Below are positions 1-9,306 of a stretch of 64,000 nucleotides of DNA, piece by piece. The notes beneath the pieces are model-generated. The model had not been told where the DNA came from. It worked only from the letters and a program-made list of their open reading frames with translations, and ran no database searches. Positions within the stretch are counted from its first letter, which is position 1; each line of letters opens with the position of its first letter. Source of the stretch: Vogesella indigofera (GTDB lineage: Bacteria; Pseudomonadota; Gammaproteobacteria; Burkholderiales; Chromobacteriaceae); the NCBI RefSeq assembly GCF_003633895.1, contig NZ_RBID01000013.1, positions 248,001 to 312,000 of the forward strand, written 5' to 3'. Made by a program: the position numbers and the translations under genes.

Positions 1-777
1 GCCCTGCCCTTCATCGAATCCCGCGACGTCGCGGACGGCCGCCAGGTCTGCTATGAAAAACACTCGCACGAGACGTTCTCGCTGGGCGTGATTGATGGCG
101 GCCACAGCCACTACCTGAACGGCAACAAGCGGCACGAGATCGCCGCCGGCAGTGTACTGATGATGAATCCGGGCGAGGTGCACGCCTGCGCGCCCGTTCG
201 CGGCGCCGGCTGGGCGTATCGCATGCTGTATGTGGACCAGGACTGGCTGGGGGCACGGCAGGCCGAGCTGGGGCTGTCGCCGCATGGCGACTTCCAGCCG
301 CTGGCTTGCCAGCTCAGTACCGACCCTCGCCTGTATGCCGCGTTTACCCGTTTTCACGCCGTGCTAACCGCCGCCGATAGCGAACAGCTACTGAAGGAAA
401 GCGTCGCCGTACAGTTCTTCAGCGAGGCCTTGGCCGCCTTGGCCCATGGCAAGCTGCCAAGGCCTGGCGCACCGGACAAACTGGCGCGGGCCGCCGACTT
501 CATCCACAGCCACGCGACCGAGTCCTTGACGCTGCAGCAGATCTGCGCGGCAGCCTCGCTGTCACCGTCCTACCTGATCCGTGCCTTCAGCCAGCACTAT
601 CACATGACACCGCACGCCTATCTGCTCAACTGCCGTATCCAGCATGCAAGACGTCTGCTGCGTGACCGGCAGCCGCTGGCGGAAGTCGCGCACGCCAGCG
701 GCTTTGCCGACCAGGCGCATTTCCAGCGTGTGTTCAAACGCCTCACCGCCGTCACGCCAGGCCATTACCGGCGCTGA
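1..777 (+). CDS. AraC-family transcriptional regulator (5' end missing)
   Basis: DNA-binding regulator of the AraC/XylS family. The frame is open to the window edge, so the N-terminus is missing and 258 residues are visible. They show a cupin-like sensing domain (KHSHETFSLG near residue 20) and a C-terminal double helix-turn-helix from about residue 160 (SLSPSYLIRAF, then GFADQAHFQRVFKR). The TGA stop directly abuts the stop of the converging LysE-type exporter. AraC regulators of this layout often sit beside such exporters, so control of that gene is likely but inferred. The ligand cannot be told. Confidence 0.9.
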   Translation, partial: ALPFIESRDVADGRQVCYEKHSHETFSLGVIDGGHSHYLNGNKRHEIAAGSVLMMNPGEVHACAPVRGAGWAYRMLYVDQDWLGARQAELGLSPHGDFQPLACQLSTDPRLYAAFTRFHAVLTAADSEQLLKESVAVQFFSEALAALAHGKLPRPGAPDKLARAADFIHSHATESLTLQQICAAASLSPSYLIRAFSQHYHMTPHAYLLNCRIQHARRLLRDRQPLAEVAHASGFADQAHFQRVFKRLTAVTPGHYRR

Positions 778-1356
778 TCAGAACAGCAAGACCGTGCTCA
801 GCAACAGCAAGACCGCCAGCAAACGGTTCAGCAGCCGGATACGGGCGGCAGAGTGCAGATATTGCCCCAGCGCCGCGCCGGCATAAGCCCAGCAGGCCAG
901 CGAGAGATAGCAGATCGCCCAGTACAGCGCGCTGAATTGCCAGACCAGCAGGCTGTCACCACCGGCAAAGGCCCCCATGCCGGCCACCGCTGCCAGCCAG
1001 GCCTTCGGGTTCAGCCATTGCATCAGGGCACCCTGCCAGTACGACGGCGCCTGCCCGGCACGCTGGTCTCCCAGTGCGCCATCCGCGCGGAACAGCTTCC
1101 AGGCCATATACAGCAGAAAAGCAGCACCGGCCCACTTGATGGCGGTGGTCACCAGCGGCCAACGGGTCAGCACCTCGTGCAGACCGAGGCCGATCAACAG
1201 CAGTAACAGGGTAAATCCCATGGTGGCGCCGGTGACATGCCGCAGGCTGGCACGAAAACCGTACTGCACACCGTGGGCCAGGCCCAGCAGATTCACCGGG
1301 CCCGGAGAAATGGAGGCCGCCAGCGCAAACAAGGACATCGACAGATACAGGCTCAT
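778..1356 (-). CDS. LysE/RhtB-family amino acid exporter
   Basis: Inner-membrane exporter of the LysE/RhtB family, 192 residues, the usual length. The N-terminus carries the family signature SISPGPVNLLGLAHG, followed by hydrophobic segments making about six membrane helices and a conserved WLNPKAW turn. The start at the ATG giving MSLYLSMSLF was chosen because it begins directly at the first helix and has GGGAAG upstream; the open frame continues further upstream with no recognisable sequence. It converges on the AraC gene with zero spacing. The substrate is unknown; family members export basic amino acids, threonine or homoserine lactone. Confidence 0.88.
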   Translation of the reverse strand: MSLYLSMSLFALAASISPGPVNLLGLAHGVQYGFRASLRHVTGATMGFTLLLLLIGLGLHEVLTRWPLVTTAIKWAGAAFLLYMAWKLFRADGALGDQRAGQAPSYWQGALMQWLNPKAWLAAVAGMGAFAGGDSLLVWQFSALYWAICYLSLACWAYAGAALGQYLHSAARIRLLNRLLAVLLLLSTVLLF

Positions 1357-1690
1357 GGGTTGCTTCCCGTGGATGAAAGAGCCTGCAGCGTAAGAAATCC
1401 GGTTTGACCGGTATTGAACGAAATGACCCTGTTGACCGCCATGCCTCGCCAACAGCCCTACCGGTGATCGCGGCAAAGGCGTGCAGCGTGCCGGAACCGA
1501 AGCCGTGCAACAGGCAGACGCCCGGTCTGCAGCCCCCCCCTGCGCAGGAAGCTCAGGGCAAGCGAACGGCACGGCAAGCCACCCGCCACCGCGCCCGCTT
1601 GGCCGGGTCAATCCGATCGCCCGACTCCACTTATCACGACAAAAAGCCGACGCCCGCGCGTCGGCTTTTTTGCGGCCAACCCTGGCCGAG
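1357..1690. other. Intergenic region, lysE upstream / solute-binding gene downstream
   Basis: This 334 bp stretch holds the presumed lysE promoter on its left side, a strong hairpin terminator at 1641-1670 and one copy of the 14-mer repeat at 1671-1684. No gene or RNA is evident in the rest. Confidence 0.5.
1641..1670 (-). terminator. Hairpin terminator of the solute-binding protein gene
   Basis: Perfect 13-bp stem (AAAAAGCCGACGC / GCGTCGGCTTTTT) with a 4-nt loop; T-tracts on both strands make it potentially bidirectional. It lies 21 bp past the stop of the minus-strand gene. Confidence 0.8.
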
Positions 1691-2491
1691 TCAGTGATTG
1701 AGGTAGATCGCCATACGCCGCTGCAGCAGCGCGTCGCGCTGGCGCGCCACCTGCTGCCACATGCACTGCACCAGCTGCGGCTGGCGCGCGGCGAACTGGC
1801 GGCTGAACGGCATGAAGTAGTCCTTGCTCACCAGCGGCTGCGGCAGCGCGCGCACCGCGAGCTTCGGATGCGTCGCCAGATAGCCGGCGGCCAGCAGGTC
1901 CTGGATCGCGTAGGCGTCGATGCGCCCGGCCTGCAGCTTGTTGAAGTTGCTGCCGACATTGAGCGCGGTTTCCACCTTGATCTGCAGGCGTTCCAGATCC
2001 TTGATCACCGACCAGCCGATATTGCTGCCCACCACCGCCTGCGACGGGGTCAGCCGCTCGCCGTCCCACGCCAGCAGGCTGTCATTGCGCACGAACAGCA
2101 CGTAGCGCAGCGTGCTCATGCGCTGGCGGCCGTCGGGCTGGCCGTCGCGCAGCGGGTAGACCGCGAACTGCGCGCGTTCCTCGTTGTAGGACAGCAGCAG
2201 CGCCGCGTTGGCGCTGCCGCTTTTCAGGCTCTGCAGCATGCGCAGCCCCGGCTGGCGCAGCAATTGCAGCTCGACACCGCAGGCTTTCGCCGCGCGCTGC
2301 GCCAGCTCCACGGCAAGGCCGGGCTGCGGCGCGAAACTGTCGCCCTCGCCGATGACGTAGGGCGGCGACGCCTGGTCCATGGCAACGATGGTCAGCGGCA
2401 CGCGCGTGCCGGCCGCCACCGCCGCCAGCGGCAGGCCGCACAGCAGCCCCAGCCAGCCGCCCAGCCATCTCCAGTTCATTCCGTGTCGCAT
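1691..2491 (-). CDS. Periplasmic solute-binding protein, amino-acid type (SBP_bac_3-like)
   Basis: Probable periplasmic binding protein of the family 3 (polar amino acid) type, 266 residues. A signal peptide with a long hydrophobic core (WLGGWLGLLCGLPLAAVAAG) is followed by a two-lobed fold; the stretches SPPYVIGEG, LDAYAIQ-like GRIDAYAIQD and QPLVSKDYFMPFS match the family. The start is taken at MRHGMNWRW, with AGGA about 10 nt upstream; MNWRW four codons later is an alternative. No ABC permease or ATPase genes are adjacent, so this is an orphan component, and a sensory or accessory role is possible. The ligand is unknown. Confidence 0.75.
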   Translation of the reverse strand: MRHGMNWRWLGGWLGLLCGLPLAAVAAGTRVPLTIVAMDQASPPYVIGEGDSFAPQPGLAVELAQRAAKACGVELQLLRQPGLRMLQSLKSGSANAALLLSYNEERAQFAVYPLRDGQPDGRQRMSTLRYVLFVRNDSLLAWDGERLTPSQAVVGSNIGWSVIKDLERLQIKVETALNVGSNFNKLQAGRIDAYAIQDLLAAGYLATHPKLAVRALPQPLVSKDYFMPFSRQFAARQPQLVQCMWQQVARQRDALLQRRMAIYLNH

Positions 2492-2660
2492 CCCGTGTCC
2501 GTCCTCGCCATGGCCGCTCATGATGGCATCGCCGGGTGACAATGCCATGACCAGCATAGCGCAACTACCGGTATTTCATTTTTGACCGGCAACAACCATA
2601 GTGTAGCCAGGCTCCGCAACGGCGCCCAGCCCAAACCTTCCCCTCCCGAAAGGACACACC

Positions 2661-2918
2661 ATGCGCCACCTTCTGCTGCTGCTCACCCTTGCGCTGTTCT
2701 CCGGCCCGCTGCTGGCCGCCAATCCGGCCTGCGAAAAAATGGCCACCGAGAAAAAACTCGCCGGCGCCGCCAAAAACAGTTTCATGAAGAAGTGCGAACG
2801 CGAACAGCCGGGCAACGCGCAAGCCATGTGCGACGGCAAGGCTGCCGAGAAGAAGCTGGCCGGTGCCGCCAAGAACAGCTTCGTGAAGAAGTGCCTGCGC
2901 GATAGCAGCGCCTCCTGA
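2661..2918 (+). CDS. psiF: PsiF-family protein
   Basis: Small secreted protein of the PsiF family (phosphate-starvation-inducible in E. coli; molecular role unknown). It has 85 residues, a signal peptide ending near LLAANPA, then two tandem PsiF repeats, each with Cys, the block EKKLAGAAKNSF and KKC. A good ribosome site (AAAGGA) lies 7 nt before the ATG. It stands alone and converges on a chemoreceptor gene through a shared hairpin. No clear Pho box was found upstream, so phosphate control is not shown here. Confidence 0.88.
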   Translation: MRHLLLLLTLALFSGPLLAANPACEKMATEKKLAGAAKNSFMKKCEREQPGNAQAMCDGKAAEKKLAGAAKNSFVKKCLRDSSAS

Positions 2919-2924
2919 GTAGCG

Positions 2925-2954
2925 CGGCCGGTGACCGCTAACGGTCACCGGCCG
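2925..2954. terminator. Hairpin between convergent psiF and chemoreceptor genes
   Basis: Perfect 13-bp stem CGGCCGGTGACCG with a CTAA loop, 7 bp from each gene end. There is no T-tract, so termination is likely but unproven. Confidence 0.6.
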
Positions 2955-2961
2955 GCCATGC

Positions 2962-4572
2962 CTACACGCGGAAGCGCGACACCGCCTGCTGCAGGTCTGC
3001 GGCCAACGTTTGCAGCCGCGCCGAGGCGCTGGTGGTGAAGCGTACCGAGGACTGCGTTTCCTCCACCACGTGCACCACCTGCTCCACGCTGCCGGCGATG
3101 CTGACTCCGGCCTGGCTCTGCTCGCTCATCGCCAGCGCCACGTTGCGGAAGCGCTCCAGCGTGTCGCCGACCTTGTCGTCGATCTGGCCCAGCGCGCCGG
3201 CCAGCTGCGTCACCTGCTGCACGCCGTCCTCCACCAGCGGCGCGATCTGTTCCATCGCGCCGGACACCCCGGCGGTCTCCTGCACCACGCTGTGGATAAT
3301 GCTGGAAATCTCGCTGGTGGCCTGCGCGGTGCGTTCCGCCAGCTTGCGTACCTCGTCCGCCACCACCGCGAAACCGCGCCCCAGCTCGCCGGCCCGCGCC
3401 GCCTCGATCGCCGCGTTCAGCGCCAGCAGATTGGTCTGGTCGGCGATGTCGCGGATGGTGTCGGCGATGCCGCTGATGCTGCGCGTGCGCTCGCTCAGCG
3501 ACAGCACGCGGCCGGAAGCATCGCTGACCTCGCCGGCAATGCCGCGGATGCTGGACACCACGCCTTGCGCCACGCCCAGCCCCTGCTGCGCCAGTTGTGC
3601 CACGCCGCGCGAATCGACCTCGGTCTGCCGCGCACTGTCGGACACGTGGTCGATGCTCACCGACAGCTGCTCGATCGCCGCCGCCGCCGCGGTGGTGGAA
3701 TCGTTGGCGGTGCTGGACACCGTGTCCAGCCGCTGCATCTGCTCGCCCAGCGCGGCGGCGGTGTCGCCCAGCTGCGCGGCGGAGTCGCTGATCTGCGCGA
3801 TCATCTCGCGCAGCTTCTGCTGCATCGCCGCCATCACGAACAGCAGGCTGTGCGGCTTGCCGTTGTGGCGGATGGTCTGGTTGAGGTCGCCGGCGGCGAT
3901 CGCCTCCACCACCGCCACCGCGTAGGCCGGCTCACCGCCGAGCGAGCCGATGATGCGGCGCGACATGGTCAGCGCCAGCGCCGCCAGCACCACCAGTACC
4001 ACGGCCGCCAGCGCCAGCAGCAGCGAGGCATTGCGCCAGAAGGTGGCCGCGATGTCGTCGACGAAGATGCCGGTGCCCACCATCCAGCCCCACGGCTCGA
4101 AGCGCACCACGCCGTTGAGCTTGGGCACCTGCTGGTCCGAGCCCTTGCGCGTGGTGTAGATCTCGGTGATGCCGTACTTGGCCGTGCGCAATGCCTCGTT
4201 GTAGGCGTCCACCGTGGTGCGTCCGTCCGGCAGCTTGGAGCCGAGGTCGACCTTGCCGATGCGGTCGGCCTTCACGTGCACCTGCATCACGTTGTCCTTG
4301 TCGCGGGCGAAGTAGTACACGTCGTCCACCGTCAGCATCGCCAGCGCCTGCCGCGCCTGCTGCTGCGCGTCGGCCTGGCTCAGCCGCCCCTGCTGCGCCG
4401 CGGCGGCGTAGTGGCCGAGCACCCCTTCCGCCATGCGCAGCTGGTTGACGATGAAGGCCTGTTTTTCCTCGTACAGCGACTGGCGGATGCTGTGCAGCGA
4501 CAGCCCGGCCAGCAGCAGCAATCCGATAAAGCTGGCCAGGATGATGACGGCCAGCCGGGTAGAAACGCGCAT
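2962..4572 (-). CDS. Methyl-accepting chemotaxis protein with periplasmic Cache domain
   Basis: Transmembrane chemoreceptor, 536 residues. Order: membrane helix (about 7-29), a periplasmic single Cache domain ([24 protein letters not shown]) up to about 178, a second helix ([16 protein letters not shown]), a HAMP segment containing GDLNQTIR, then the cytoplasmic coiled-coil signalling domain with the conserved tip [19 protein letters not shown]. It passes signals to CheA/CheW, which are not in this window. Small carboxylates are common ligands of such Cache domains, but the ligand here is unknown. The gene is monocistronic, with its own upstream region of about 300 bp. Confidence 0.93.
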   Translation of the reverse strand: MRVSTRLAVIILASFIGLLLLAGLSLHSIRQSLYEEKQAFIVNQLRMAEGVLGHYAAAAQQGRLSQADAQQQARQALAMLTVDDVYYFARDKDNVMQVHVKADRIGKVDLGSKLPDGRTTVDAYNEALRTAKYGITEIYTTRKGSDQQVPKLNGVVRFEPWGWMVGTGIFVDDIAATFWRNASLLLALAAVVLVVLAALALTMSRRIIGSLGGEPAYAVAVVEAIAAGDLNQTIRHNGKPHSLLFVMAAMQQKLREMIAQISDSAAQLGDTAAALGEQMQRLDTVSSTANDSTTAAAAAIEQLSVSIDHVSDSARQTEVDSRGVAQLAQQGLGVAQGVVSSIRGIAGEVSDASGRVLSLSERTRSISGIADTIRDIADQTNLLALNAAIEAARAGELGRGFAVVADEVRKLAERTAQATSEISSIIHSVVQETAGVSGAMEQIAPLVEDGVQQVTQLAGALGQIDDKVGDTLERFRNVALAMSEQSQAGVSIAGSVEQVVHVVEETQSSVRFTTSASARLQTLAADLQQAVSRFRV

Positions 4573-4945
4573 GATGATTTCCTTGCAAACAAAGACGGAG
4601 GGGCGGGCCGGCAGGCGGCCCGCGCAGACAACTCGCGGCCCAGACTAGCAGCGCCGCCTTACAAAGCGCTGACAACGGCTTGGTAATATTGCGGCTTGCC
4701 AGCCGCCGCGCGTCGCCCTTTGCGGCCAACGTCATAACCTTGGCTCAGCATAGCCGGCCGTTGTCATGAAGCAAGGCTGGCATGGCGGCCGCGACGGCAA
4801 GAGCATGCTAGTGCCGCCCTTGGCCGCCCCACCATTGGGGAGTTCCGCATTGCGGCTTTCCCTCGTCCACGTCCGCGGCGGCCATAAAAAAACCGGAGCG
4901 CGAGGCTCCGGTTGGTGTGGCTGCCGCCGGCTGACGGCGGGCGCT
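4573..4945. other. Intergenic region upstream of the chemoreceptor, downstream of pgi
   Basis: This 373 bp stretch holds a degenerate copy of the 14-mer repeat at 4721-4734 (TGCGGCCAACGTCA) and the pgi terminator at 4884-4913. An AT-richer patch at 4675-4692 may belong to the chemoreceptor promoter, but no convincing -35/-10 pair or sigma-28 box was seen. Confidence 0.45.
4884..4913 (-). terminator. Terminator of the zwf-pgl-glk-hexR-pgi run
   Basis: On the minus strand a 9-bp stem AACCGGAGC / GCTCCGGTT with a 5-nt loop is followed by a run of seven T. It lies about 30 bp past the pgi stop. Confidence 0.85.
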
Positions 4946-6592
4946 TTACTGCGCGTTGGCGCGGCGGTAGCGCTCGATCAGCGCCTTGGTCGAGCTGTCG
5001 TGCGGTGCCGATTTCAGCTTGCCGGCCAGCTCGGCGTGGATGGTCTTCGCCAGCTGCTTGCCCAGCTCCACCCCCCACTGGTCGAAGCTGTTGATGTGCC
5101 AGATCACGCCCTGCACGAAGATCTTGTGCTCGTAGGCGGCGATCAGCGAGCCGAGGTTGCGCGGATCGAGGCGGTCCATCAGCAGGGTGTTGGTCGGGCG
5201 GTTGCCGGCGAACACCTTGTGCGGCACCAGCGCCTCCAGCGCCGCGCCCTTCAGCCCCTGCGCCTCCAGCTCGGCGCGCGCCTCGTCCGCGGTCTTGCCG
5301 CGCATGAACGCCTCCGCCTGCGCGAACACGTTGGCGAGCAGGATCTCGTGGTGGCCGGGCAGGCTGGAGCTGTTCTGCAGCGAGCAGATCAGGTCGATCG
5401 GCGAAATGTGGGTGCCCTGGTGCAGCAGCTGGAAGAACGCGTGCTGGCCGTTGATGCCGGTCTCGCCCCAGATGATCGGCGCGGTCTCGAAGTCCACCGG
5501 ATTGCCGTCGAGCATGGTCTGCTTGCCGTTGGACTCCATGTCCAGCTGCTGGATGAAGGCCGGCAAGCGGTGCAGGTATTGATCATATGGCGCGATCACG
5601 TGGCTGCCGCCGCCGTAGTAGTTGATGTACCAGATGCCGATCATCGCCAAGAGCACCGGCATGTTCTGCTCGAACGGCGCGTTGGCGAAGTGCTGATCCA
5701 TGATGTGGGCGCCGTTGAGCAGCTCGGTGAAGTTCTCTTCGCCCAGATACAGCATGATCGGCAGCCCGATCGCCGACCACAGGCTGTAGCGACCGCCGAC
5801 CCAATCCCAGAACTCGAACATATTGGCCGGGTCGATGCCGAAGTCGGCGACGGCTTTCTTGTTGGTGGACACCGCCACGAAGTGCTTGGCCACCGCTTTT
5901 TCGTCGCGCGCGCGCGCCACGAACCAGTCGCGCGCGGTCAGCGCGTTGGTCAGCGTTTCCTGGGTGGTGAAGGTCTTGGATTCCACCACGAACAGCGTGG
6001 TCTCCGGGTGCACCTTCTTCAGCGTTTCCTTCAGCTGCGCGCCGTCGACGTTGGACACGAAGTGCATGTTCATGCGCGGGTGGCCGAACGGCTTCAGCGC
6101 ACTACAGACCATCAGCGAGCCGAGATCCGAGCCGCCGATGCCGATGTTGACGATGTCGGTGATCGGCTGGTGGGTGTAGCCCAGCCACTCACCGGAACGC
6201 ACCGCGTGCGCGAACTTGCCCATCCGCGCCAGCACCGAGTTCACCTTCGGCATCACGTCCTCGCCGTCGACCAGGATCGGCGAGTTGGTGCGGTTGCGCA
6301 GCGCCACATGCAGCGCGGCGCGGTTCTCGGTGCGGTTGATCTTCTCGCCCTTGAACATCGCCTTGATGCGCGCCGGCAGCCCGGCTTCGCGCGCCAGCGC
6401 CATCAGCCCCTGCAGCGAGGTGTCGGTGATGCGGTTTTTGGAGTAGTCCAGGAACAGGCCGCCCACTTCCAGTGAGTAGCGTTCGGCACGCTGCGGATCG
6501 CTGTCGAACAGCTCGCGCATGTGCAGGTTTTTGGCGTCGTTGAAGTGGTCCCACAGGGCGTGCCAGGCGGGAAGCTGGGTCAGCGTGCTCAT
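4946..6592 (-). CDS. pgi: Glucose-6-phosphate isomerase
   Basis: Cytoplasmic interconversion of glucose 6-phosphate and fructose 6-phosphate, 548 residues, full length for the long bacterial type. Signature stretches: [47 protein letters not shown] and the C-terminal [17 protein letters not shown]. The start at [10 protein letters not shown] is the family start; a longer frame upstream lacks similarity. It is the last gene of the zwf-pgl-glk-hexR-pgi run. In an Entner-Doudoroff organism it mainly recycles fructose 6-phosphate toward glucose 6-phosphate. Confidence 0.97.
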   Translation of the reverse strand: MSTLTQLPAWHALWDHFNDAKNLHMRELFDSDPQRAERYSLEVGGLFLDYSKNRITDTSLQGLMALAREAGLPARIKAMFKGEKINRTENRAALHVALRNRTNSPILVDGEDVMPKVNSVLARMGKFAHAVRSGEWLGYTHQPITDIVNIGIGGSDLGSLMVCSALKPFGHPRMNMHFVSNVDGAQLKETLKKVHPETTLFVVESKTFTTQETLTNALTARDWFVARARDEKAVAKHFVAVSTNKKAVADFGIDPANMFEFWDWVGGRYSLWSAIGLPIMLYLGEENFTELLNGAHIMDQHFANAPFEQNMPVLLAMIGIWYINYYGGGSHVIAPYDQYLHRLPAFIQQLDMESNGKQTMLDGNPVDFETAPIIWGETGINGQHAFFQLLHQGTHISPIDLICSLQNSSSLPGHHEILLANVFAQAEAFMRGKTADEARAELEAQGLKGAALEALVPHKVFAGNRPTNTLLMDRLDPRNLGSLIAAYEHKIFVQGVIWHINSFDQWGVELGKQLAKTIHAELAGKLKSAPHDSSTKALIERYRRANAQ

Positions 6593-6628
6593 GTTGTCTC
6601 CGGGTGTGTCTGGGGCTTCAGCCCCGGT

Positions 6629-6642
6629 TGCGGCCAACCTTG
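6629..6642 (+). repeat. 14-mer repeat, exact copy
   Basis: TGCGGCCAACCTTG in the short gap between the hexR stop and the pgi start. Confidence 0.85.
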
Positions 6643-6649
6643 GGGCGGC

Positions 6650-7501
6650 TCATTCGTCGTCGTGTTCACTGCGCAGCCGTTTTTGCCGCAGGCTGCGTTT
6701 GGCTTTTTCCAGTTGCGTCACCAGGCCGGGGCCGCGCTTGAGCGCGACGCCGACCGTCAGAATGTCAATGATCACCAGGTGCAGGATGCGCGACAGCATC
6801 GGGCTGTAGGTTTCGCTGTCTTCCGGCGCATCCACCGCCAGCGTCACCGTGGCGCGTTCGGCCAGCGGCGTGTCCGGCACGGTGATGGCGATGACCTTGG
6901 CGCCACCCTCCAGCGCCACGTCCACCGCGTCCATCAGCTCGCGAGAGCGGCCGGAGCTGGAGATGGTGACCAGCACGTCGTCCGGGGTCAGTACCGAGGC
7001 GGCCATGATCTGGATGTGGCTGTCGGCGTAGGCGACGGTGGGGATGCCGAAGCGGAAGAACTTGTGCTGCGCGTCGGCGGCGATGATGCCGGAGTTGCCG
7101 AGGCCATAGAACTCGATGCGGCGGGCGTGGGCCAGCAGCTCCACCGCCTCGTCCACCGCCTGCGGGTTGACCTCGTTGCGGCACTTCAACAGCGCGGTGA
7201 CGGTGTTGTCGAACACCTTGGCGGTAATCTCCGACACCGGGTCTTCCGGGCGCACGCTGGAGTGGACAAAGGGCACGCCGCCGACCAGGGTGCCGGCCAG
7301 CTTCAGCTTGAAGTCGGACAGGCCGGAGAAGCCCATGCTGCGGCAGAAGCGGATCACCGTCGGCTGGCTGACGCCGGCGCTGGCGGCGATGTCCGACACC
7401 GCCGACTGCATCACGGTATACGGCTGCGCCAGCACCTGTTCGGCGACGCGACGTTCGGCACCGGACAGGGTATCCAGCTCGGCACGGATTTTCTCAAGCA
7501 T
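6650..7501 (-). CDS. hexR: HexR-type transcriptional regulator (RpiR family)
   Basis: Repressor of central sugar metabolism in proteobacteria; the known effector of HexR is 2-keto-3-deoxy-6-phosphogluconate, the Entner-Doudoroff intermediate. It has 283 residues: an RpiR helix-turn-helix domain (1-77, SQPTVIRFCRSMGF) and a SIS sugar-phosphate domain (about 125-255, YGLGNSGIIAADAQHK and TISSSGRSRE). The ATG overlaps the glk stop by 8 nt; a GTG one codon upstream is an alternative start. Its place inside the zwf-pgi run and palindromes resembling HexR operators nearby (10811, 10988) make the assignment strong and suggest autoregulation. Confidence 0.9.
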   Translation of the reverse strand: MLEKIRAELDTLSGAERRVAEQVLAQPYTVMQSAVSDIAASAGVSQPTVIRFCRSMGFSGLSDFKLKLAGTLVGGVPFVHSSVRPEDPVSEITAKVFDNTVTALLKCRNEVNPQAVDEAVELLAHARRIEFYGLGNSGIIAADAQHKFFRFGIPTVAYADSHIQIMAASVLTPDDVLVTISSSGRSRELMDAVDVALEGGAKVIAITVPDTPLAERATVTLAVDAPEDSETYSPMLSRILHLVIIDILTVGVALKRGPGLVTQLEKAKRSLRQKRLRSEHDDE

Positions 7502-8480
7502 CACGTTCTCCCAGATGTTCGCGCAGCGCGGCCTGCACCCCGGTCAGCGCCGGGTAGGCGCTGTGGATCACGTACACCGGCAACGCGCGGGTGTAGTCGC
7601 GGAAGCGGCCCTTGGCCTCGAAGCGGGCGCGGAACGGCGACTGTGCGAACAGCTCGCCAAAGCGCGGCACGATGCCGCCGCCGATGTAGACGCCGCCGAC
7701 CGCACCCAGCGTCACCGCCAGGTTGGCCGCAGCGTTGCCGAGCATGCCGCAGAACAGCGCCAGCGTCTGCGCGCAGCGCGGGCAGGTGCCGGACAGGCCG
7801 CGCTCGCTGATCGCCGCCGCCGGCAGCTGGCCGGCGGCTTCGCCAGCGGCCTCCGCCAGCGCGTCATGGATCAGCTCCAACCCGGGGCCGGACAGGAAGC
7901 GCTCGGCGGACACGTGCTCGCCGAAACGGCGCTGCGCGTAGCGCCACAGCGCCACTTCTTCCTCGTTGCCGGGGGCGAAGGCGACGTGGCCGCCCTCGCC
8001 GGCGATCGCCACCCAGCCACCGCCGTGCGGCAGCAGGCCGGAGACGCCGAGGCCGGTACCGGCGCCGATCAGCGCCTTGGCGCCGTGGCGCGGCTCGCCG
8101 CCGCCGACCTGCACCAGCTCGTGCGGCGGCAGGAAAGGCAGCGACATCGCCAGCGCGGTGAAATCGTTGAGCAGCAGCAGCGTGGCAAAGCCCAGCTCGC
8201 GGCGGGTGGCCTCGATCGAGAACGCCCAGTGGTGGTTGGTCATCTGCACGTAGTCGCCGGTGACCGGATTGGCGATACCGATGGCGGCGTGGTGCACGGC
8301 GCGGGTGGCGGCGCGTTCCAGATAGCTGCGGATGGCGTCGACCAGCGTCGGGTAGTCCTTGCACGGCAACACGTCGATGTCTTCCAGCACCCCGGGTGCG
8401 GTTTCCAGCGCGAAGCGGGCATTGGTGCCGCCGATGTCGGCCAGGAGACGCGGGAAAGGATTAGGCTGCCCAGTAGACAT
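7494..8480 (-). CDS. glk: Glucokinase
   Basis: ATP-dependent phosphorylation of glucose to glucose 6-phosphate in the cytoplasm; 328 residues. The N-terminal phosphate-binding motif LADIGGTNARFALE and the sugar/ATP site GAGTGLGVSGLL are clear, as is LNDFTALAMSLPF. The start MSTGQPNPF overlaps the end of pgl by 20 nt, so translation is probably coupled. It receives glucose from the gts-type ABC transporter encoded 10 kb away. Confidence 0.95.
   Translation of the reverse strand: MSTGQPNPFPRLLADIGGTNARFALETAPGVLEDIDVLPCKDYPTLVDAIRSYLERAATRAVHHAAIGIANPVTGDYVQMTNHHWAFSIEATRRELGFATLLLLNDFTALAMSLPFLPPHELVQVGGGEPRHGAKALIGAGTGLGVSGLLPHGGGWVAIAGEGGHVAFAPGNEEEVALWRYAQRRFGEHVSAERFLSGPGLELIHDALAEAAGEAAGQLPAAAISERGLSGTCPRCAQTLALFCGMLGNAAANLAVTLGAVGGVYIGGGIVPRFGELFAQSPFRARFEAKGRFRDYTRALPVYVIHSAYPALTGVQAALREHLGERDA
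7718..7731 (-). repeat. 14-mer repeat, one mismatch
   Basis: Minus-orientation copy (CCAGGTTGGCCGCA on the plus strand) inside glk. Confidence 0.6.
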
Positions 8481-9138
8481 GAAGCGGGTTCTCCGTTTGT
8501 TGCAGTAGATGGCTGACCGGCTGCGCCGCGCTCAGCGTGCGGCTGGCCTGTTCCAGCACCCGCCGCTTGTTGTCACCGGCAATCGCCAGATACAGCTTGC
8601 CGCTGCGCAGGATCTCGGCCAGCGTCATGCTGATGCGGGTGTGCGGCGCCACCGGTGGCACCACCGCCAGCAGCGCGGCCGGATTGGCCGGATCGAGGCC
8701 GGCGGCGAGGTTGGCGGCGTCGGGAAACAGCGACGCGGTATGGCCGTCGTCGCCCATGCCCAGCACCACCACGTCCGGGGTCTGCCACTGTGCCGCGGCC
8801 TGCGCCAGCTCGGCGTCAACGTTGGCCGCCGTGCTCACCAGCGGCAGGAACGTCGCGTCGGCGGCGCCGCCCTGCAGCAGGTGATCGCGCACCAGTGCGG
8901 CGTTGCTGTCGGCGTGACCGGGCGCGACCACGCGCTCGTCAACCAGGGTAACGCTAACGCGCGACCAGTCCAGTACCTCGGCGGACAGCGCCTGCAGGAA
9001 CGGCACCGGCGAACGGCCGCCGGACACCGCCAGCACCGCGTGACCGCGGCGGCCGATGACGGCGGCGAGGTCGGCGGCGACGCGGCGGGCGAGCACCTCG
9101 GCCGCCGCCGCTTGCGATTCGAAAGCGTGGAACATCAT
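8461..9138 (-). CDS. pgl: 6-phosphogluconolactonase
   Basis: Hydrolyses 6-phosphogluconolactone to 6-phosphogluconate, the second step after Zwf; 225 residues, the usual length. Family stretches: LAVSGGRSPVPFLQAL, VTLVDERVV and VVLGMGDDGHTASLFPD. Two ATG codons stand in tandem; the first has GGAG 8 nt upstream. It follows zwf by 168 bp, in which a GC hairpin (8-bp stem, about 9159-9180) could set the ratio of the two products, and it overlaps glk downstream. Confidence 0.95.
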   Translation of the reverse strand: MMFHAFESQAAAAEVLARRVAADLAAVIGRRGHAVLAVSGGRSPVPFLQALSAEVLDWSRVSVTLVDERVVAPGHADSNAALVRDHLLQGGAADATFLPLVSTAANVDAELAQAAAQWQTPDVVVLGMGDDGHTASLFPDAANLAAGLDPANPAALLAVVPPVAPHTRISMTLAEILRSGKLYLAIAGDNKRRVLEQASRTLSAAQPVSHLLQQTENPLHVYWAA

Positions 9139-9306
9139 CTCTGTGTCTCCGTTGCCTGCGCGCGGCTGTGTTGCCGCGCGTCTTGTTATCTATGAAAGCG
9201 GATGCCGGCACGGCTGACACGTCAGCCGCGCTGGCCCGGCCGCCGGCTGAAACGCTGCCGCGACCGGTGCTGGCGGCCAAGCCTGCGGCCGGCCGCTAGC
9301 CTGGCT

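Noticed and set aside
1141-1170. GCGGCCAACGGG in the lysE-type gene as a repeat copy
   Set aside because: Only the first nine bases match; this part of the word arises easily in GC-rich codons.
3010-4686. Long open frame antisense to the chemoreceptor gene (558 codons)
   Set aside because: His/Arg/Gln-rich composition typical of a shadow frame in GC-rich DNA; the opposite strand encodes a complete chemoreceptor.
4766-6475. Long open frame antisense to pgi (569 codons)
   Set aside because: Same shadow effect; pgi is complete with all signatures on the other strand.
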